Below, piece after piece: positions 9,295 through 20,834 of a stretch of DNA of 64,000 nt. The position numbers and the translations under genes are program-made. Within the stretch, counting starts at the first letter, position 1, and the number at the start of each line of letters is the position of its first letter. The notes under the pieces were generated by a model that was given only the letters and a program-made list of their open reading frames with translations, was not told the origin of the DNA and did no database searches. Source of the DNA: Pseudoduganella dura (lineage in GTDB: Bacteria; Pseudomonadota; Gammaproteobacteria; Burkholderiales; Burkholderiaceae_D); assembly GCF_009727155.1 (NCBI RefSeq), contig NZ_WNWM01000002.1, positions 2,170,001-2,234,000 of the forward strand, given 5' to 3'.

Positions 9295-10409
9295 CAGGTC
9301 TGCACCAGCTTGCGGTGGCGCTGCACGCTCATCAGGATGCCGGACACGATCCCCAGCGTCAGCAAGGCGGTGCCGCCATAGCTCATGAACGGCAGCGGCA
9401 CGCCCACCACGGGCAGGATGCCGCTCACCATTCCCATGTTCACGAATGCATAGGTAAAGAAGATCATCGTCATCGCTCCCGCCAGCAGGCGAGTGAAGAA
9501 ATTCGGGGCGCTCGCGGCGATCATCATGCCACGGCCGATCAGCAACAGGTACAGCAGCATCAGGAACAGGTTACCCATCAGCCCGAATTCCTCCGAGTAC
9601 ACGGAGAAAATGAAGTCGGTCGTGCGTTCCGGGATGAACTCGAGGTGGGTCTGCGTGCCCTTGGTCCAGCCCTTGCCCGCGAGGCCGCCGGAACCGATCG
9701 CGATCGTCGACTGGATGATGTGGAAGCCCTTGCCCAGCGGGTCGGCGGTGGGATCGATGAGCGTCATCACCCGCTCGCGCTGGTAGTCGTGCATCATCGA
9801 CCAGGCCACCGGCATGAAGCAGGCGCCGGCCACCACCAGCGCCAGCATGGCCCGCCAGGGCAGTCCGGCCAGGTAGATTACCGCGAAGCCCGCGGCCACC
9901 ACCAGCAGCGACGTGCCCAGGTCCGGCTGCCGCATTATCAGCCCCACCGGCACCATCAGCAGCAGCGCGCCGACCAGGTAGGAATGCCAGCGCAGGTGGC
10001 CCTGCTGGTTCTGGAAATACCAGGCCAGCATCAGCGGCACGGCGATCTTGGCCAGTTCGGAGGGCTGGATGTCGATGATGCCGATGTGCAGCCAGCGCCG
10101 CGCGCCCAGCTTGATCGTGCCGAACAGCGCCACCGCCACCAGCAGCAGTACGGTCACGCCATAGGCCGGCACGGCGATGCGCATCATGTTCTGCGGCGAC
10201 ACGTTCGCCGTGATCCACATCACCAGCACGCACATCGCGATGTTGCGCAGCTGGTCTTCGATCTTGCCAGGAATGCCCAGGCTGGCCGAGTACAGCGTGA
10301 CCAGGCTGGTCGTCAGCAGCAATGCCAGCAGCAGCAGCAGCGGCGGATCGAATACGGCCACATAGGGTTTCAGGCGCCGCCACAGCGAGCGTCGTTCATT
10401 GATGCGCAT
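9294..10409 (-). CDS. rodA: Rod-shape-determining SEDS glycosyltransferase RodA
   Basis: Inner-membrane peptidoglycan polymerase of the elongasome, partner of PBP2. It has 371 residues and about ten membrane segments. The SEDS-typical GARRWLHIG and IQPSELAK motifs and a C-terminal LPFMSYGG are present. The start at 10409 is one base after the mrdA stop; the stop overlaps the rlpA start. Confidence 0.96.
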   Translation of the reverse strand: MRINERRSLWRRLKPYVAVFDPPLLLLLALLLTTSLVTLYSASLGIPGKIEDQLRNIAMCVLVMWITANVSPQNMMRIAVPAYGVTVLLLVAVALFGTIKLGARRWLHIGIIDIQPSELAKIAVPLMLAWYFQNQQGHLRWHSYLVGALLLMVPVGLIMRQPDLGTSLLVVAAGFAVIYLAGLPWRAMLALVVAGACFMPVAWSMMHDYQRERVMTLIDPTADPLGKGFHIIQSTIAIGSGGLAGKGWTKGTQTHLEFIPERTTDFIFSVYSEEFGLMGNLFLMLLYLLLIGRGMMIAASAPNFFTRLLAGAMTMIFFTYAFVNMGMVSGILPVVGVPLPFMSYGGTALLTLGIVSGILMSVQRHRKLVQT

Positions 10410-10410
10410 G

Positions 10411-12588
10411 TTATTCCCTGTTCCTTGGCGGGACGGCCGCCGGTTGCGGCGCCGGCCGGGCAGGCGCCGGCACGGGCTGCCGCGCAGCCGCCGGCGGGGT
10501 CGCGGCCGGGGCCGCGCCAGAGGCCGGCCGTACCGGCATCAGTCCCAGCGATGGCGGCGCGGCGGCCGGCTTGCGCGCGGCGTTCGGCGCGGCGGCCTGC
10601 CCGGCCACGGCCTGCTGCGCCGCCAGTTCTTCCCGCGCCAGCGCCGCCTCTTCCTCGGCGATCGGGCCCTCGATGGGCTCGATCAGCTCGGCGTCTTCCT
10701 TCGGCACCCTGGCCGTGTTCTTCTCGGTCGGCAGCTTGCCGAGGATGTAGTAGTCGAGCACCTTGCGCGCGATCGGCGCCGCCACGGCGCCGCCGAAGCC
10801 GGCGTTCTCGACCACCATCGCGATCGCGATGCGCGGCTTGTCGGCCGGCGCGAACGCGGTGAACAGCGCATTGTCGCGCAGGCGCTCGGCCAGGTTCTTG
10901 GCGTTGTACTTTTCATTGGCGCGGATGCCCACGACCTGCGCGGTACCGGTCTTGCCGCCCACCGTATAGCCCACATTGGCAAAGGCGCGGGTCGCGGTGC
11001 CGCCCTGCTCGCTTACCACGCCCACCATCGCATCCTTGATGAGGTCGATGTTCTGCTGCTTCAGCGGAATACGATAGCTTTCCTTCGGCACCGTCAGCGT
11101 GCGCGCGCGCGTACCGCCATCCTCGACGATCTTCACCAGGTGCGGCTTCATCACCACGCCGTTGTTGGCCAGGTTCGCCACCGCGTGGGCGATCTGCAAC
11201 GGGGTGTAGGAGTTGTAGCCGGAACCGTTCGATACCGAGATCGTGTCGCCGCCCACCCAGCGGCCGGCCGCCGGGTTCTTCTTGTAGCGCGCCTGCTTCC
11301 ATTCGCGCGACGGCAGCACGCCCGTCTTCTCGTTTTCCAGGTCGATGCCGGTGCGCTGGCCGAAGCCGAACGGCTTCATGAAATCGTGGATCGCGTCGAT
11401 GCCCATGTCGCGGCCCAGCTGGTAGTAGTAGGTATTGCACGAGACCACGATCGACTTGCGCAGGTCCACCGTGCCATGCCCGCCCGGCACGTCGTCGCGG
11501 AACTTGTGGGTGCCGAGGTACATGAAACCCGGATCGAAGATCGCCTGCGACGGGGTGCGCTTGCCCAGCTCCAGCGCCGCCAGCGCCATGAACGGCTTGA
11601 AGGTGGAACCGGGCGCATAGGTGCCGGATAGGGGCCGGTTCACCATGGGCCGGTCGAGCGACGTGTTCAGTTCGTTCCAGCTCTGGCTATCGATGCCGTC
11701 CACGAACAGGTTCGGGTCGTAGCCGGGGCGCGACACGTAGGCCAGCACGTCGCCGGTGGCCGGTTCGATCGCCACCAGCGCGCCGCGCCATTCACCGAAC
11801 GCTTCCTCGGCCACCTTCTGCAATTCGATGTCGATCGACAGGATCAGGTTGCTGCCGGAGGTCGGCGGCGTGCGCGACAGCGTGCGGATCGCCCGGCCGC
11901 CGGCCGAGACTTCCACCTCCTCGTAGCCGGTGATGCCGTGCAGCTGCTTTTCATAGCTCTTTTCCAGGCCTTCCTTGCCGATGTAATCGGTGCCGTTGTA
12001 GTTGGCCGCATCCTCGCGTTCCTCGATCGCCCTGGCTTCCTTCTGGTTGATGCGGCCGATAAAGCCGATCACGTGCGACGCCGTTTCGCCCAGCGGATAG
12101 TTGCGGAACAGGCGCGCCTGCACCTCGACACCGGGATAGCGGAAGCGGTTGGCGGTGAAGCGGGCCACCTCCTCGTCAGACAGCCGGGTGCGCAACGGAA
12201 CGCTGGCGAAGTTCTTCGACTCGTCCATCAGCTTCTTGAAGCGGCGGCGGTCCTTCGGGGTCACTTCCACGATCAGGGCCAGCGCATCGATCATCTCCTC
12301 GAGCGGGATGCGCAGCTTGGAAGGCGTGATCTCGAGCGTGTAAGCCGAGTAGTTGCGCGCCAGGACGACACCGTTGCGGTCCAGGATCAGGCCGCGGTTC
12401 GGCTGGATCGGCACCACCGCGATGCGGTTGTCCTCGGCCTGCGCCATGTAGTCGTTGTGCCGGATCACCTGCAGCCACACGAGCCGCGCCAGCAGCAGGG
12501 CGAAGCAGACGAACACGAGGAGGCCGAGCGCCGTCAGCCGCACCCGGAACAGGTGCAGTTCGCGTTCGTTGTTCTTCAGCTCAGTCAT
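10411..12588 (-). CDS. mrdA: Penicillin-binding protein 2
   Basis: Class B transpeptidase crosslinking lateral-wall peptidoglycan. The 725 residues are long for PBP2 (about 630). It has one N-terminal membrane segment (about 19-42) and a dimerisation domain. In the transpeptidase domain, the active-site motif STFK is at 328-331, with SCN and KTGTA motifs following. From about residue 632 there is an Ala/Pro-rich tail of some 90 residues absent from E. coli PBP2. Next in line after mreD in the elongasome operon. Confidence 0.96.
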   Translation of the reverse strand: MTELKNNERELHLFRVRLTALGLLVFVCFALLLARLVWLQVIRHNDYMAQAEDNRIAVVPIQPNRGLILDRNGVVLARNYSAYTLEITPSKLRIPLEEMIDALALIVEVTPKDRRRFKKLMDESKNFASVPLRTRLSDEEVARFTANRFRYPGVEVQARLFRNYPLGETASHVIGFIGRINQKEARAIEEREDAANYNGTDYIGKEGLEKSYEKQLHGITGYEEVEVSAGGRAIRTLSRTPPTSGSNLILSIDIELQKVAEEAFGEWRGALVAIEPATGDVLAYVSRPGYDPNLFVDGIDSQSWNELNTSLDRPMVNRPLSGTYAPGSTFKPFMALAALELGKRTPSQAIFDPGFMYLGTHKFRDDVPGGHGTVDLRKSIVVSCNTYYYQLGRDMGIDAIHDFMKPFGFGQRTGIDLENEKTGVLPSREWKQARYKKNPAAGRWVGGDTISVSNGSGYNSYTPLQIAHAVANLANNGVVMKPHLVKIVEDGGTRARTLTVPKESYRIPLKQQNIDLIKDAMVGVVSEQGGTATRAFANVGYTVGGKTGTAQVVGIRANEKYNAKNLAERLRDNALFTAFAPADKPRIAIAMVVENAGFGGAVAAPIARKVLDYYILGKLPTEKNTARVPKEDAELIEPIEGPIAEEEAALAREELAAQQAVAGQAAAPNAARKPAAAPPSLGLMPVRPASGAAPAATPPAAARQPVPAPARPAPQPAAVPPRNRE

Positions 12589-12598
12589 CGTTGCAGGG

Positions 12599-13111
12599 TC
12601 AGATCGGACGGGTATGGTCTTTGTCGACCGCGCGCCGCTGCGGTGCCAGCAGCAGCATCGTGATCAGCGGCCACAGCAGCGCCGACACGAAGCTTTCGAC
12701 GAAATAGAACCAGCCGGGGAACTTGCCCGATACCAGGAAGCGCACCAGCAACTGCACGGCCTGCGCCAGCAGCAGCAGCGGCAGCACGTGCATCGCCTGT
12801 ACACTGATGCGGAACCACAGCACGCGCCGGTGCATCATGATCGCGCAATAGGACAGCAGGGTGTAGGCCAGCGCGTTCTCGCCCAGCAGCGTGGCATCGT
12901 GCACGTCCATCAGCAGGCCGAGGCAGAACGCGGTGCCGATGCCGACCCGGCGCGGCTGGTGCACGCCCCAGAACACCAGCACCAGCGCCACGAAATCCGG
13001 CGCGGCAATGAACTGGCCCCATGGCATCAGGTTGAGCAGGAATGCCGCGATCAGGCTGATCGCGATGAAGATCGGGCTGACGGGCAGCAGGATGTACTGC
13101 GGACGGTTCAT
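12599..13111 (-). CDS. mreD: Rod-shape-determining protein MreD
   Basis: A 170-residue integral membrane protein with five or six hydrophobic segments and the FWGVHQPRRVG and GLLMDVHDATLLGE regions typical of MreD. It bridges MreC and the elongasome. The ATG at 13111 overlaps the mreC stop (ATGA), which fixes the start; ten bases separate its stop from mrdA. Confidence 0.94.
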   Translation of the reverse strand: MNRPQYILLPVSPIFIAISLIAAFLLNLMPWGQFIAAPDFVALVLVFWGVHQPRRVGIGTAFCLGLLMDVHDATLLGENALAYTLLSYCAIMMHRRVLWFRISVQAMHVLPLLLLAQAVQLLVRFLVSGKFPGWFYFVESFVSALLWPLITMLLLAPQRRAVDKDHTRPI

Positions 13112-14292
13112 CGGGTTTCCCTCGCTGCGGCCGGGATATTGGAGCCGGCGGCGGCCGGCGCGGTTGTTCGCGGCGGGTTGGCGGCCGGCGCGGCGGCGGG
13201 CGGCGTGGACGGTGCCGGCGCGGCCGTGCGCGCCGGCGCCTGTGCGGCGGCTGGAGTAGTAGTCGGAGCAGCGGCCAGGGGCTGCGGCGGGGCTGCCGGG
13301 CGCAGGCCGGGCACCGTGGCCGGGGCCGGCAATGCCGGCGCATTCGCCGGCGCCACGGCCGCTGCCGCCGCCGTCGGCGCCGGCACCGCGGCGGTATCGG
13401 CCGCCTTTTTCTTCTTCACGGGCTTGGACGTATCTTCTTCCACCGGCCGCGGCGGAATTTCCGGCGGCGACATCAGGACCAGCAGTTGCGTATTGCGCTC
13501 GATGCCAGCCAGCGGCTGGCACACCACGCGCCCGAACATGCCGTTCGCGCTGTTTTCCACCTGCGTGACGCGCGCCACCGCCAGTCCGGCCGGGTAGACG
13601 CCATCGATACCGGAAGTGATCAGGATGTCGCCGACGACCACGTCGGCGTTCGGTGCCATGAAGCGCAGGTCGAGGTTGCCCGACTGGCCGCGGCCGTAAG
13701 CCACGCTGCGCAGGCCGTTGCGGAGCACCTGCACGGGAATCGCCTGCTCCTTGTCGGTCAGCAGCGTGACTTCGGAGGTGAACGGAAACACGCGCGTGAC
13801 CTGGCCGACCACGCCCTGGTTGTCGATCACCGGCAGCCCGGCCGTCACGCCTTGTTGCGTGCCGCGGTTCAGGATCACCTTGCGGGTGAAGACATCGCGC
13901 GCGTCGTACAGGATCTCGGCCAGCATCGTCTTGCCCGGCACTTTTTCCTGCGCTTCGAGCAGCTTGCGCAGCTGCGCGTTCTCGGCCTGCGCGAGCTGCG
14001 CCTGCTGCAGCGTCTGCGCCATGGCGATCTGCTGGGTCTTGAGTTCGCGCACCTGTTTTTCCAGCCCGGACAGCGTGGAGAAATAGGTGCCCACGCCCGC
14101 CAGCGCATCGCGCGGCAGCATGGCCACCACCTGCAGCGGGTACAGCACGGTGCCGACGACCTGGCGCACCACGGTCAGCGCGCCCACGCGTGAGTCGAAC
14201 AGCAGCAACGCGATCGAAATGCACGCGCAAATCATCATCTTGGCGCGCGCTGACGCCCCTTGCTTGAAGAGTGGCGGCGGACTGTATTCCAT
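13108..14292 (-). CDS. mreC: Rod-shape-determining protein MreC with Ala/Pro-rich tail
   Basis: Bitopic periplasmic scaffold of the elongasome. The 394 residues start with a short cytoplasmic segment and one membrane helix (about 18-40). A coiled coil (about 74-112) and the MreC beta domains (about 120-275, including GLPVIDNQGVVGQV and LLTDKEQAIPVQV) follow. From about residue 278 the protein becomes a KKKK-containing, Ala/Pro/Thr-rich tail of about 115 residues, extra to the E. coli protein. Four-base overlap with mreD. Confidence 0.95.
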   Translation of the reverse strand: MEYSPPPLFKQGASARAKMMICACISIALLLFDSRVGALTVVRQVVGTVLYPLQVVAMLPRDALAGVGTYFSTLSGLEKQVRELKTQQIAMAQTLQQAQLAQAENAQLRKLLEAQEKVPGKTMLAEILYDARDVFTRKVILNRGTQQGVTAGLPVIDNQGVVGQVTRVFPFTSEVTLLTDKEQAIPVQVLRNGLRSVAYGRGQSGNLDLRFMAPNADVVVGDILITSGIDGVYPAGLAVARVTQVENSANGMFGRVVCQPLAGIERNTQLLVLMSPPEIPPRPVEEDTSKPVKKKKAADTAAVPAPTAAAAAVAPANAPALPAPATVPGLRPAAPPQPLAAAPTTTPAAAQAPARTAAPAPSTPPAAAPAANPPRTTAPAAAGSNIPAAARETR

Positions 14293-14309
14293 AAATCCTG
14301 AAAGGACGT

Positions 14310-14350
14310 GAGCGGCCGCGGTGAGCCCAATATGGGCGGCGCGGCCGCTC
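14310..14350. other. Nested hairpin between mreB and mreC
   Basis: Arms GAGCGGCCGC (14310-14319) and GCGGCCGCTC (14341-14350) enclose a second stem, GCCCA and TGGGC. No T run follows on the mreB-reading strand. The position between a gene usually needed in large amounts and the downstream genes suggests partial termination or mRNA end protection; this role is inferred. Confidence 0.5.
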
Positions 14351-14416
14351 GGGTATTGCTAACGCCTGGCAGCGGTCACCCGCGAGAGTCGACCGGTCCC
14401 ACGTTCGTGGCAGCGA

Positions 14417-15805
<1,389 letters not shown>

Positions 15806-16105
15806 ATGGCCCTGACACCCACCGACGTAAACCGTATTGCCAAGCTGGCACAACTGGAATTGGACGAGCAGCATTCCGCGGCGATGCTGGACAAGCTCAA
15901 TGGCATCTTCGCGCTGGCCGAGCAGATGCGGGCCGTGGATACCGAAGGCGTGCCCCCGCTGGCGCACCCGCTGGCCGCGCACATGCAGGTTGCCCTGCGC
16001 CTGCGCGAAGACGTGCCCACCGAACCGAACCGCCGCGACGAATACCAGCAGGTGGCGCCGAAGACCGAGGACGGCCTGTACCTGGTGCCGAAGGTGATCG
16101 ACTAA
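15806..16105 (+). CDS. gatC: Asp/Glu-tRNA(Asn/Gln) amidotransferase subunit C
   Basis: Small stabilising subunit of the GatCAB amidotransferase; 99 residues starting [19 protein letters not shown], the family-typical N-terminus, and ending LYLVPKVID. The RBS before 15806 is very poor (CCCCGAAA). The frame is open further upstream with ATGs at 15737 and 15662, but the extra residues do not resemble GatC, so 15806 is preferred. First gene of gatC-gatA-gatB. Confidence 0.92.
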   Translation: MALTPTDVNRIAKLAQLELDEQHSAAMLDKLNGIFALAEQMRAVDTEGVPPLAHPLAAHMQVALRLREDVPTEPNRRDEYQQVAPKTEDGLYLVPKVID

Positions 16106-16114
16106 TTCATTCAT

Positions 16115-16133
16115 CCCGCCGCAGCCTGGCGGG
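16115..16133 (+). other. Small hairpin between gatC and gatA
   Basis: CCCGCC and GGCGGG with a seven-base loop, followed by an A run rather than T, so it is not a terminator. It lies just before the gatA translation start and could modulate it or protect the transcript. Confidence 0.4.
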
Positions 16134-16148
16134 ACCGCAGAAAAAACC

Positions 16149-17636
16149 ATGATCCATACCAAGACCCTCAAAGAACTGTCCGCGCTGCTGCAGTCGAAAG
16201 AGATTTCCGCCACCGAGCTGGCGACGCATTACCTCGACCGTATCGAGGCCAGCGACCTGAACGCCTTCCTGCACGTCGACCGCCAGCTCACGCTGGCCCA
16301 GGCCGCGGACGCGGATGCCCGCATCGCCGCCGGCAACGCCCATGCGCTGACCGGGGTGCCGGTCGCGCACAAGGATATCTTCGTCACGCGCGGCTGGCGC
16401 TCGACCGCCGGCTCGAAAATGCTGGTTGATTACGTAAGCCCGTTCGATGCCACCGTGGTCGAGAAACTGCATGCCACGGGCATGGTACACCTGGGCAAAC
16501 TCAATTGCGACGAGTTCGCGATGGGTTCGTCGAACGAGAATTCGGCCTTCGGCGCCGTGAAGAATCCATGGGACACCAGCGCGGTGCCGGGCGGCTCGTC
16601 CGGCGGTTCGGCCGCCGCCATCGCCGCGCGCCTGGCGCCGGCCGTGACCGGCACCGACACGGGCGGCTCGATCCGCCAGCCCGCCTCGTTCTGCGGCATC
16701 ACCGGCATCAAGCCCACCTACGGCCGCGTGTCGCGCTTCGGCATGATCGCGTTCGCCTCGTCGCTGGACCAGGGCGGCCCGATGGCGCAGACCGCCGAGG
16801 ACTGCGCGCTGCTGCTGTCGGCCATGGCCGGCTACGACGAGCGCGACTCCACCAGCCTGACGCCGGAACAGGGCGGCGTGCACGAGGATTTCTCGCGCAA
16901 CCTGAACGAACCGCTCGATGGACTGCGCATCGGCGTGCCGAAGGAGTATTTCGGCGAAGGCCTGTCGGCGGACGTGGAATCGGCCGTGCGCGCCGCGCTG
17001 GACCAGTTCGTGAAGCTGGGCGCCACGCTGGTCGACATCTCGCTGCCGAACACCGCGCTGTCGATCCCCGCCTACTACATGATCGCGCCGGCCGAGGCAT
17101 CGTCGAACCTGTCGCGCTTCGACGGCGTGCGCTACGGCTTCCGCGCCGAGGGCTACAAGGACCTGCAGGACATGTACCGGAAAACGCGCGCGCAGGGCTT
17201 CGGCCCCGAAGTACAGCGCCGCATCATGGTGGGCACCTACGTGCTGTGCCATGGCTATTACGATGCCTACTACGTCAAGGCGCAGAAGATCCGCCGCCTG
17301 ATCGCCGACGATTTCGCGAAAGTGCTGAGCGGCCCGGATGCCGTGTGCGACGTGATCATGGGCCCGGTGGCCCCGACCGTGGCCTGGGACCTGGGCTCGA
17401 AGGCGGACGACCCGGTGGCGAACTACCTGGCCGACATCTTCACGCTGTCGACCAGCCTGGCCGGCCTGCCCGGCATGTCGATCCCGGCCGGCTTCGGCCA
17501 GGGCGACAAGAACGCCAGCCGCCCGGTGGGCCTGCAGATCATCGGCAATTACTTCGCCGAGGCGAAGCTGCTCAACATCGCCCACCAGTTCCAGCAGGCG
17601 ACCGACTGGCACACGCGCGCTCCGGCCGGTGTCTGA
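16149..17636 (+). CDS. gatA: Asp/Glu-tRNA(Asn/Gln) amidotransferase subunit A
   Basis: Amidase subunit releasing ammonia from glutamine for transamidation of mischarged tRNA. The 495 residues carry the amidase-signature triad Lys75, Ser150 (in GGSSGGS) and Ser174 (in [10 protein letters not shown]), followed by [11 protein letters not shown]. It is 43 bases after gatC. Its presence suggests indirect Asn- or Gln-tRNA formation. Confidence 0.97.
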   Translation: MIHTKTLKELSALLQSKEISATELATHYLDRIEASDLNAFLHVDRQLTLAQAADADARIAAGNAHALTGVPVAHKDIFVTRGWRSTAGSKMLVDYVSPFDATVVEKLHATGMVHLGKLNCDEFAMGSSNENSAFGAVKNPWDTSAVPGGSSGGSAAAIAARLAPAVTGTDTGGSIRQPASFCGITGIKPTYGRVSRFGMIAFASSLDQGGPMAQTAEDCALLLSAMAGYDERDSTSLTPEQGGVHEDFSRNLNEPLDGLRIGVPKEYFGEGLSADVESAVRAALDQFVKLGATLVDISLPNTALSIPAYYMIAPAEASSNLSRFDGVRYGFRAEGYKDLQDMYRKTRAQGFGPEVQRRIMVGTYVLCHGYYDAYYVKAQKIRRLIADDFAKVLSGPDAVCDVIMGPVAPTVAWDLGSKADDPVANYLADIFTLSTSLAGLPGMSIPAGFGQGDKNASRPVGLQIIGNYFAEAKLLNIAHQFQQATDWHTRAPAGV

Positions 17637-17667
17637 CCGCATCCAAGAGATCACAAGGAAACTAGTT

Positions 17668-19128
17668 ATGGAATGGGAAGTCGTCATCGGTCTCGAGAAC
17701 CACGTGCAGCTCACGACCGATTCGAAAATCTTCAGCGGCTCGCCGACGGCGTTCGGCGCCGCGCCGAACACGCAGGCCAGCCCGGTGGACCTGGCGCTGC
17801 CGGGCGTGCTGCCGGTGATGAACAAGCAGGCCGTGGACCGGGCGATCCGCCTCGGCCTGGCCGTGGGCGCGAAAATCGCGCCGCAATCGATCTTCGCGCG
17901 CAAGAACTATTTTTATCCCGACCTGCCGAAGGGTTACCAGATCAGCCAGATGGACGACCCGGTCGTGCAGGGCGGCTCGCTGACGTTCGGCTTTGAAAAG
18001 GACGGCAAGTTCGTCACCAAGACCGTGAACCTGACGCGCGCCCACCTTGAAGAGGACGCCGGCAAGTCGCTGCACGAGGATTACCACGGCATGTCCGGCA
18101 TCGACCTGAACCGCGCCGGCACGCCGCTGCTGGAGATCGTGTCCGAACCGGAGATCCGCTCGGCGCAGGAAGCGGTGGCGTATGCGAAGGCGCTGCACGG
18201 CCTGGTGATGTGGCTGGGCGTTTGCGACGGCAACATGCAGGAAGGCTCGTTCCGCTGCGACGTCAACGTTTCCGTGCGGCCGAAAGGACAAACGGAATTC
18301 GGCACGCGCTGCGAGATCAAGAACCTGAACTCTTTCCGTTTCATCGAGGAAGCCGTGAACGTGGAAGTGCGCCGCCAGATCGAACTGATCGAGGATGGCG
18401 GCAAGGTGGTGCAGGCCACGCGCCTGTACGACCCGGATCGCAAGGAAACACGCGAGATGCGCAGCAAGGAAGACGCGCAGGATTACCGCTACTTCCCCGA
18501 CCCGGACCTGCCGCCGCTGGCGATCTCCGAGGAATGGATCGAGCGCGTGAAGGCATCGATGCCGGAACTGCCGGCCGTGATGCGCGAGCGCTTCGTGAAC
18601 GAGTACAAGCTGCCGGAATACGATTCGCTGGTGCTCACGTCGTCCAAGGCGATGGCCACGTACTTCGAAGCCGTGGTGGCGGCAGCGGGCCGGGAGAACG
18701 CCAAGGCGGCCGCCAACTGGCTGATGGGCGACGTGTCGTCCACGCTGAACCGCAACGATGTCGATATCGCGGATGCCCCGGTGAAACCGGCGCAACTGGC
18801 CGGCATGCTCAAGCGCATCGCCGACGGCACGATCTCGAACAAGGCGGCCAAGGAAGTCTTCCAGGCATTGTGGGAAGCGAACTCGGACGACGCGAGCCTG
18901 GTCGATGCCATCATCAAGGACAAGGACCTGGGACAGGTCTCGGATACCGGCGCGCTGGAAGCCATCGTCGACGAAGTGCTCGCGAACAACGCCAAGTCGG
19001 TCGAGCAATATCGCGCCGGCAAGGAAGCGGCGATCAACGCGCTGATCGGCCAGGCGATGAAGGCATCCAAGGGCAAGGCCAATCCAGCCCAACTGACCGA
19101 GCTGCTGAAGGCCAAGCTGGCGGGTTGA
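17668..19128 (+). CDS. gatB: Asp/Glu-tRNA(Asn/Gln) amidotransferase subunit B
   Basis: tRNA-binding and kinase subunit of GatCAB; 486 residues. It starts [15 protein letters not shown], contains the signature [17 protein letters not shown], and ends in a YqeY-like tail domain (about 330-486). AAGGA about eight bases upstream of ATG 17668 supports this start over the in-frame GTG at 17629, which overlaps gatA. Confidence 0.97.
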   Translation: MEWEVVIGLENHVQLTTDSKIFSGSPTAFGAAPNTQASPVDLALPGVLPVMNKQAVDRAIRLGLAVGAKIAPQSIFARKNYFYPDLPKGYQISQMDDPVVQGGSLTFGFEKDGKFVTKTVNLTRAHLEEDAGKSLHEDYHGMSGIDLNRAGTPLLEIVSEPEIRSAQEAVAYAKALHGLVMWLGVCDGNMQEGSFRCDVNVSVRPKGQTEFGTRCEIKNLNSFRFIEEAVNVEVRRQIELIEDGGKVVQATRLYDPDRKETREMRSKEDAQDYRYFPDPDLPPLAISEEWIERVKASMPELPAVMRERFVNEYKLPEYDSLVLTSSKAMATYFEAVVAAAGRENAKAAANWLMGDVSSTLNRNDVDIADAPVKPAQLAGMLKRIADGTISNKAAKEVFQALWEANSDDASLVDAIIKDKDLGQVSDTGALEAIVDEVLANNAKSVEQYRAGKEAAINALIGQAMKASKGKANPAQLTELLKAKLAG

Positions 19129-19147
19129 GCGGTACGCCAGACCCTGC

Positions 19148-19173
19148 AAAAAAGGCGCCGCGGCGCCTTTTTT
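19148..19173. terminator. Intrinsic terminator after gatB
   Basis: GGCGC and GCGCC around a CGCG loop, extended by six A and six T, just after the gatB stop. The A run on the left makes it bidirectional. Confidence 0.9.
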
Positions 19174-19187
19174 GCTATCGTCACGCC

Positions 19188-20213
19188 ATGAGAATCCTCG
19201 TCACCGCGCTGCTGGCCGTTGCCACCCTGCCCGCCTTCGCCGGACAGCCGGCCGGCATTCATTTCACCCACAACGACTGGGAAGTCGCCTGCGACAACAC
19301 GCGCACCTGCCGCGCCGCCGGTTACCAGGCCGACGATGCATCCACGCCGGCCATTTCCGTATTGCTGGAGCGTGAGGCGGGCCCGGCCCGGCCCGTGACG
19401 GCAACGCTGAAGATCGGCACCTATGATGAAACGGCGCCGCTGCCGAAGGCCGGCACGGTGGCGATGCAGGTGAACGGCCGCGCGCTGGGCCCGGTAAAGA
19501 TCGACCGCGAAGCGATGACGGGCGTGCTGACGGCCGCGCAGACGCAGGCGCTGCTGGCGGCGGTATCCGGCACCGGCACCGTGCAATGGACCGATGGCAG
19601 CCACGCGTGGACGCTGTCCGGCAAGGGTGCCGCCGCCGTGCTGCTGAAGATGGACGAGTTCCAGGGCCGCCTCGGCACCACGGGCGCCTTGATGCGCAAG
19701 GGGAACAAGGCCGAAGACGCCGTGCCGGTGTCGCTGCCGATGCCTGAAGTGTCGCCGGCATCGGCCGGTTCCACCGAGGTGGCCCTGCCGCCGGCGGCGC
19801 GCGCGGCGCTGCTGCGCGAACTGCGCGGCACGCTCAAGGCCGACGAATGCAACGCGTTCGCGCCGGAGCAGCTGGCGGTGCTGCGCCTGAACACCGGCAA
19901 GCTGCTGGTGCAGGCGCCCTGCTGGACCGGCGCCTACAACGAAGGCACCGGCTACTGGGTCGCCGACAAGGCGGCGCCGTTCAATCCCGTGCTGGTGACG
20001 ACGGGCGGCAGCGACTATGCGGCCGGCACGATCTCGTCGTCGCAGAAAGGCCGCGGCCTTGGCGACTGCTGGGCCACCAGGGAATGGGTATGGGACGGCC
20101 GCCGCTTCGCGCTGACGCAGGCGGCCACCACCGGCATGTGCCGGCTCGTGGCGGCAGGCGGCGCATGGCACCTGCCCACCTTCGTGGCGCGGGTCACGCG
20201 CGGGGCGCGCTGA
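19188..20213 (+). CDS. DUF1176-family exported protein
   Basis: A 341-residue protein with a cleavable signal peptide (about 1-18, ending AFAG) and the DUF1176-type opening HFTHNDWEVACDNTRTCRAAGY. Paired cysteines in that segment and later (CNAF, PCWTG, GDCWATREW, GMCRLV) suggest periplasmic disulfides. The function of the family is unknown. The ATG lies 15 bases after the gatB terminator, so either transcription starts within or beside that terminator or read-through is used. Convergent with the next gene. Confidence 0.8.
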   Translation: MRILVTALLAVATLPAFAGQPAGIHFTHNDWEVACDNTRTCRAAGYQADDASTPAISVLLEREAGPARPVTATLKIGTYDETAPLPKAGTVAMQVNGRALGPVKIDREAMTGVLTAAQTQALLAAVSGTGTVQWTDGSHAWTLSGKGAAAVLLKMDEFQGRLGTTGALMRKGNKAEDAVPVSLPMPEVSPASAGSTEVALPPAARAALLRELRGTLKADECNAFAPEQLAVLRLNTGKLLVQAPCWTGAYNEGTGYWVADKAAPFNPVLVTTGGSDYAAGTISSSQKGRGLGDCWATREWVWDGRRFALTQAATTGMCRLVAAGGAWHLPTFVARVTRGAR

Positions 20214-20228
20214 ACGCCCCTGCAACAC

Positions 20229-20750
20229 TCACGGCGCCACGCGCCCTTCGATCGAATCGTCGAGCGTCTTGCCGATCGCGGCCCCCACCATGATCTTCAG
20301 GCCGGCAACCAGGTTGCCGTGCTTGTTGTCCCAGTAGTACCCGTCGATGGGCACCACGCGGATCAGCGTGATGCGCGGGTCGCCCAGCCCTTCCGTGAAC
20401 CACGTGGCCAGTTCCGGGCTCCACAGCTCCCGGATCCGTTCGGGATCGCGCGAGATCGTGGCGATGCCGTCCAGGTAAAGGAATCCGGCGTGCTTGGACG
20501 CCTGGAAATACAGGCGCACTTTCGGGTCCGCCGCGATCTCGGCATTCTTGTGGCTGTCGGCGGCGCTCATGAACCACAGGTTGCCCAGCTCGTCGGCATC
20601 GAGCACCGACATCGGCCGCGCATCGGTGCCGCTGCTGACAAGAAAACAGCTTTCCGCGTCGTCCACGATATGCCTGATGCGCTTGACCGCTTCCTGCCCG
20701 GCCAGGTCCTGGTGATTGTGTTCCGGCTGATTGCGATTGATGGAATCCAT
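20229..20750 (-). CDS. Pyridoxamine 5'-phosphate oxidase-like protein (general stress protein 26 type)
   Basis: A 173-residue split-barrel flavin-binding-type protein. Features include SCFLVSSGTDARPMSVL, LWFMSAADSHKNAEI and GIATISRDPERIRELW, typical of the GSP26/PPOX-like group rather than true PdxH. The cofactor (FMN or F420) and substrate are unknown. A very strong RBS, AGGAGG, lies six bases before ATG 20750. It is likely a single-gene unit. Confidence 0.8.
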   Translation of the reverse strand: MDSINRNQPEHNHQDLAGQEAVKRIRHIVDDAESCFLVSSGTDARPMSVLDADELGNLWFMSAADSHKNAEIAADPKVRLYFQASKHAGFLYLDGIATISRDPERIRELWSPELATWFTEGLGDPRITLIRVVPIDGYYWDNKHGNLVAGLKIMVGAAIGKTLDDSIEGRVAP

Positions 20751-20834
20751 GGCATCCTCCTGTAGGAATCTTCGATGCTAACGGCATTTACCGGATCGGT
20801 ATGTGGTCTTTTTAACCATCCATCGACGTCGCAC

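Noticed and set aside
12599..14230. Long minus-strand frame covering mreD and part of mreC
   Set aside because: Only the MreD part has membrane-protein character; the rest is an off-frame reading of mreC, whose own frame is clearly real.
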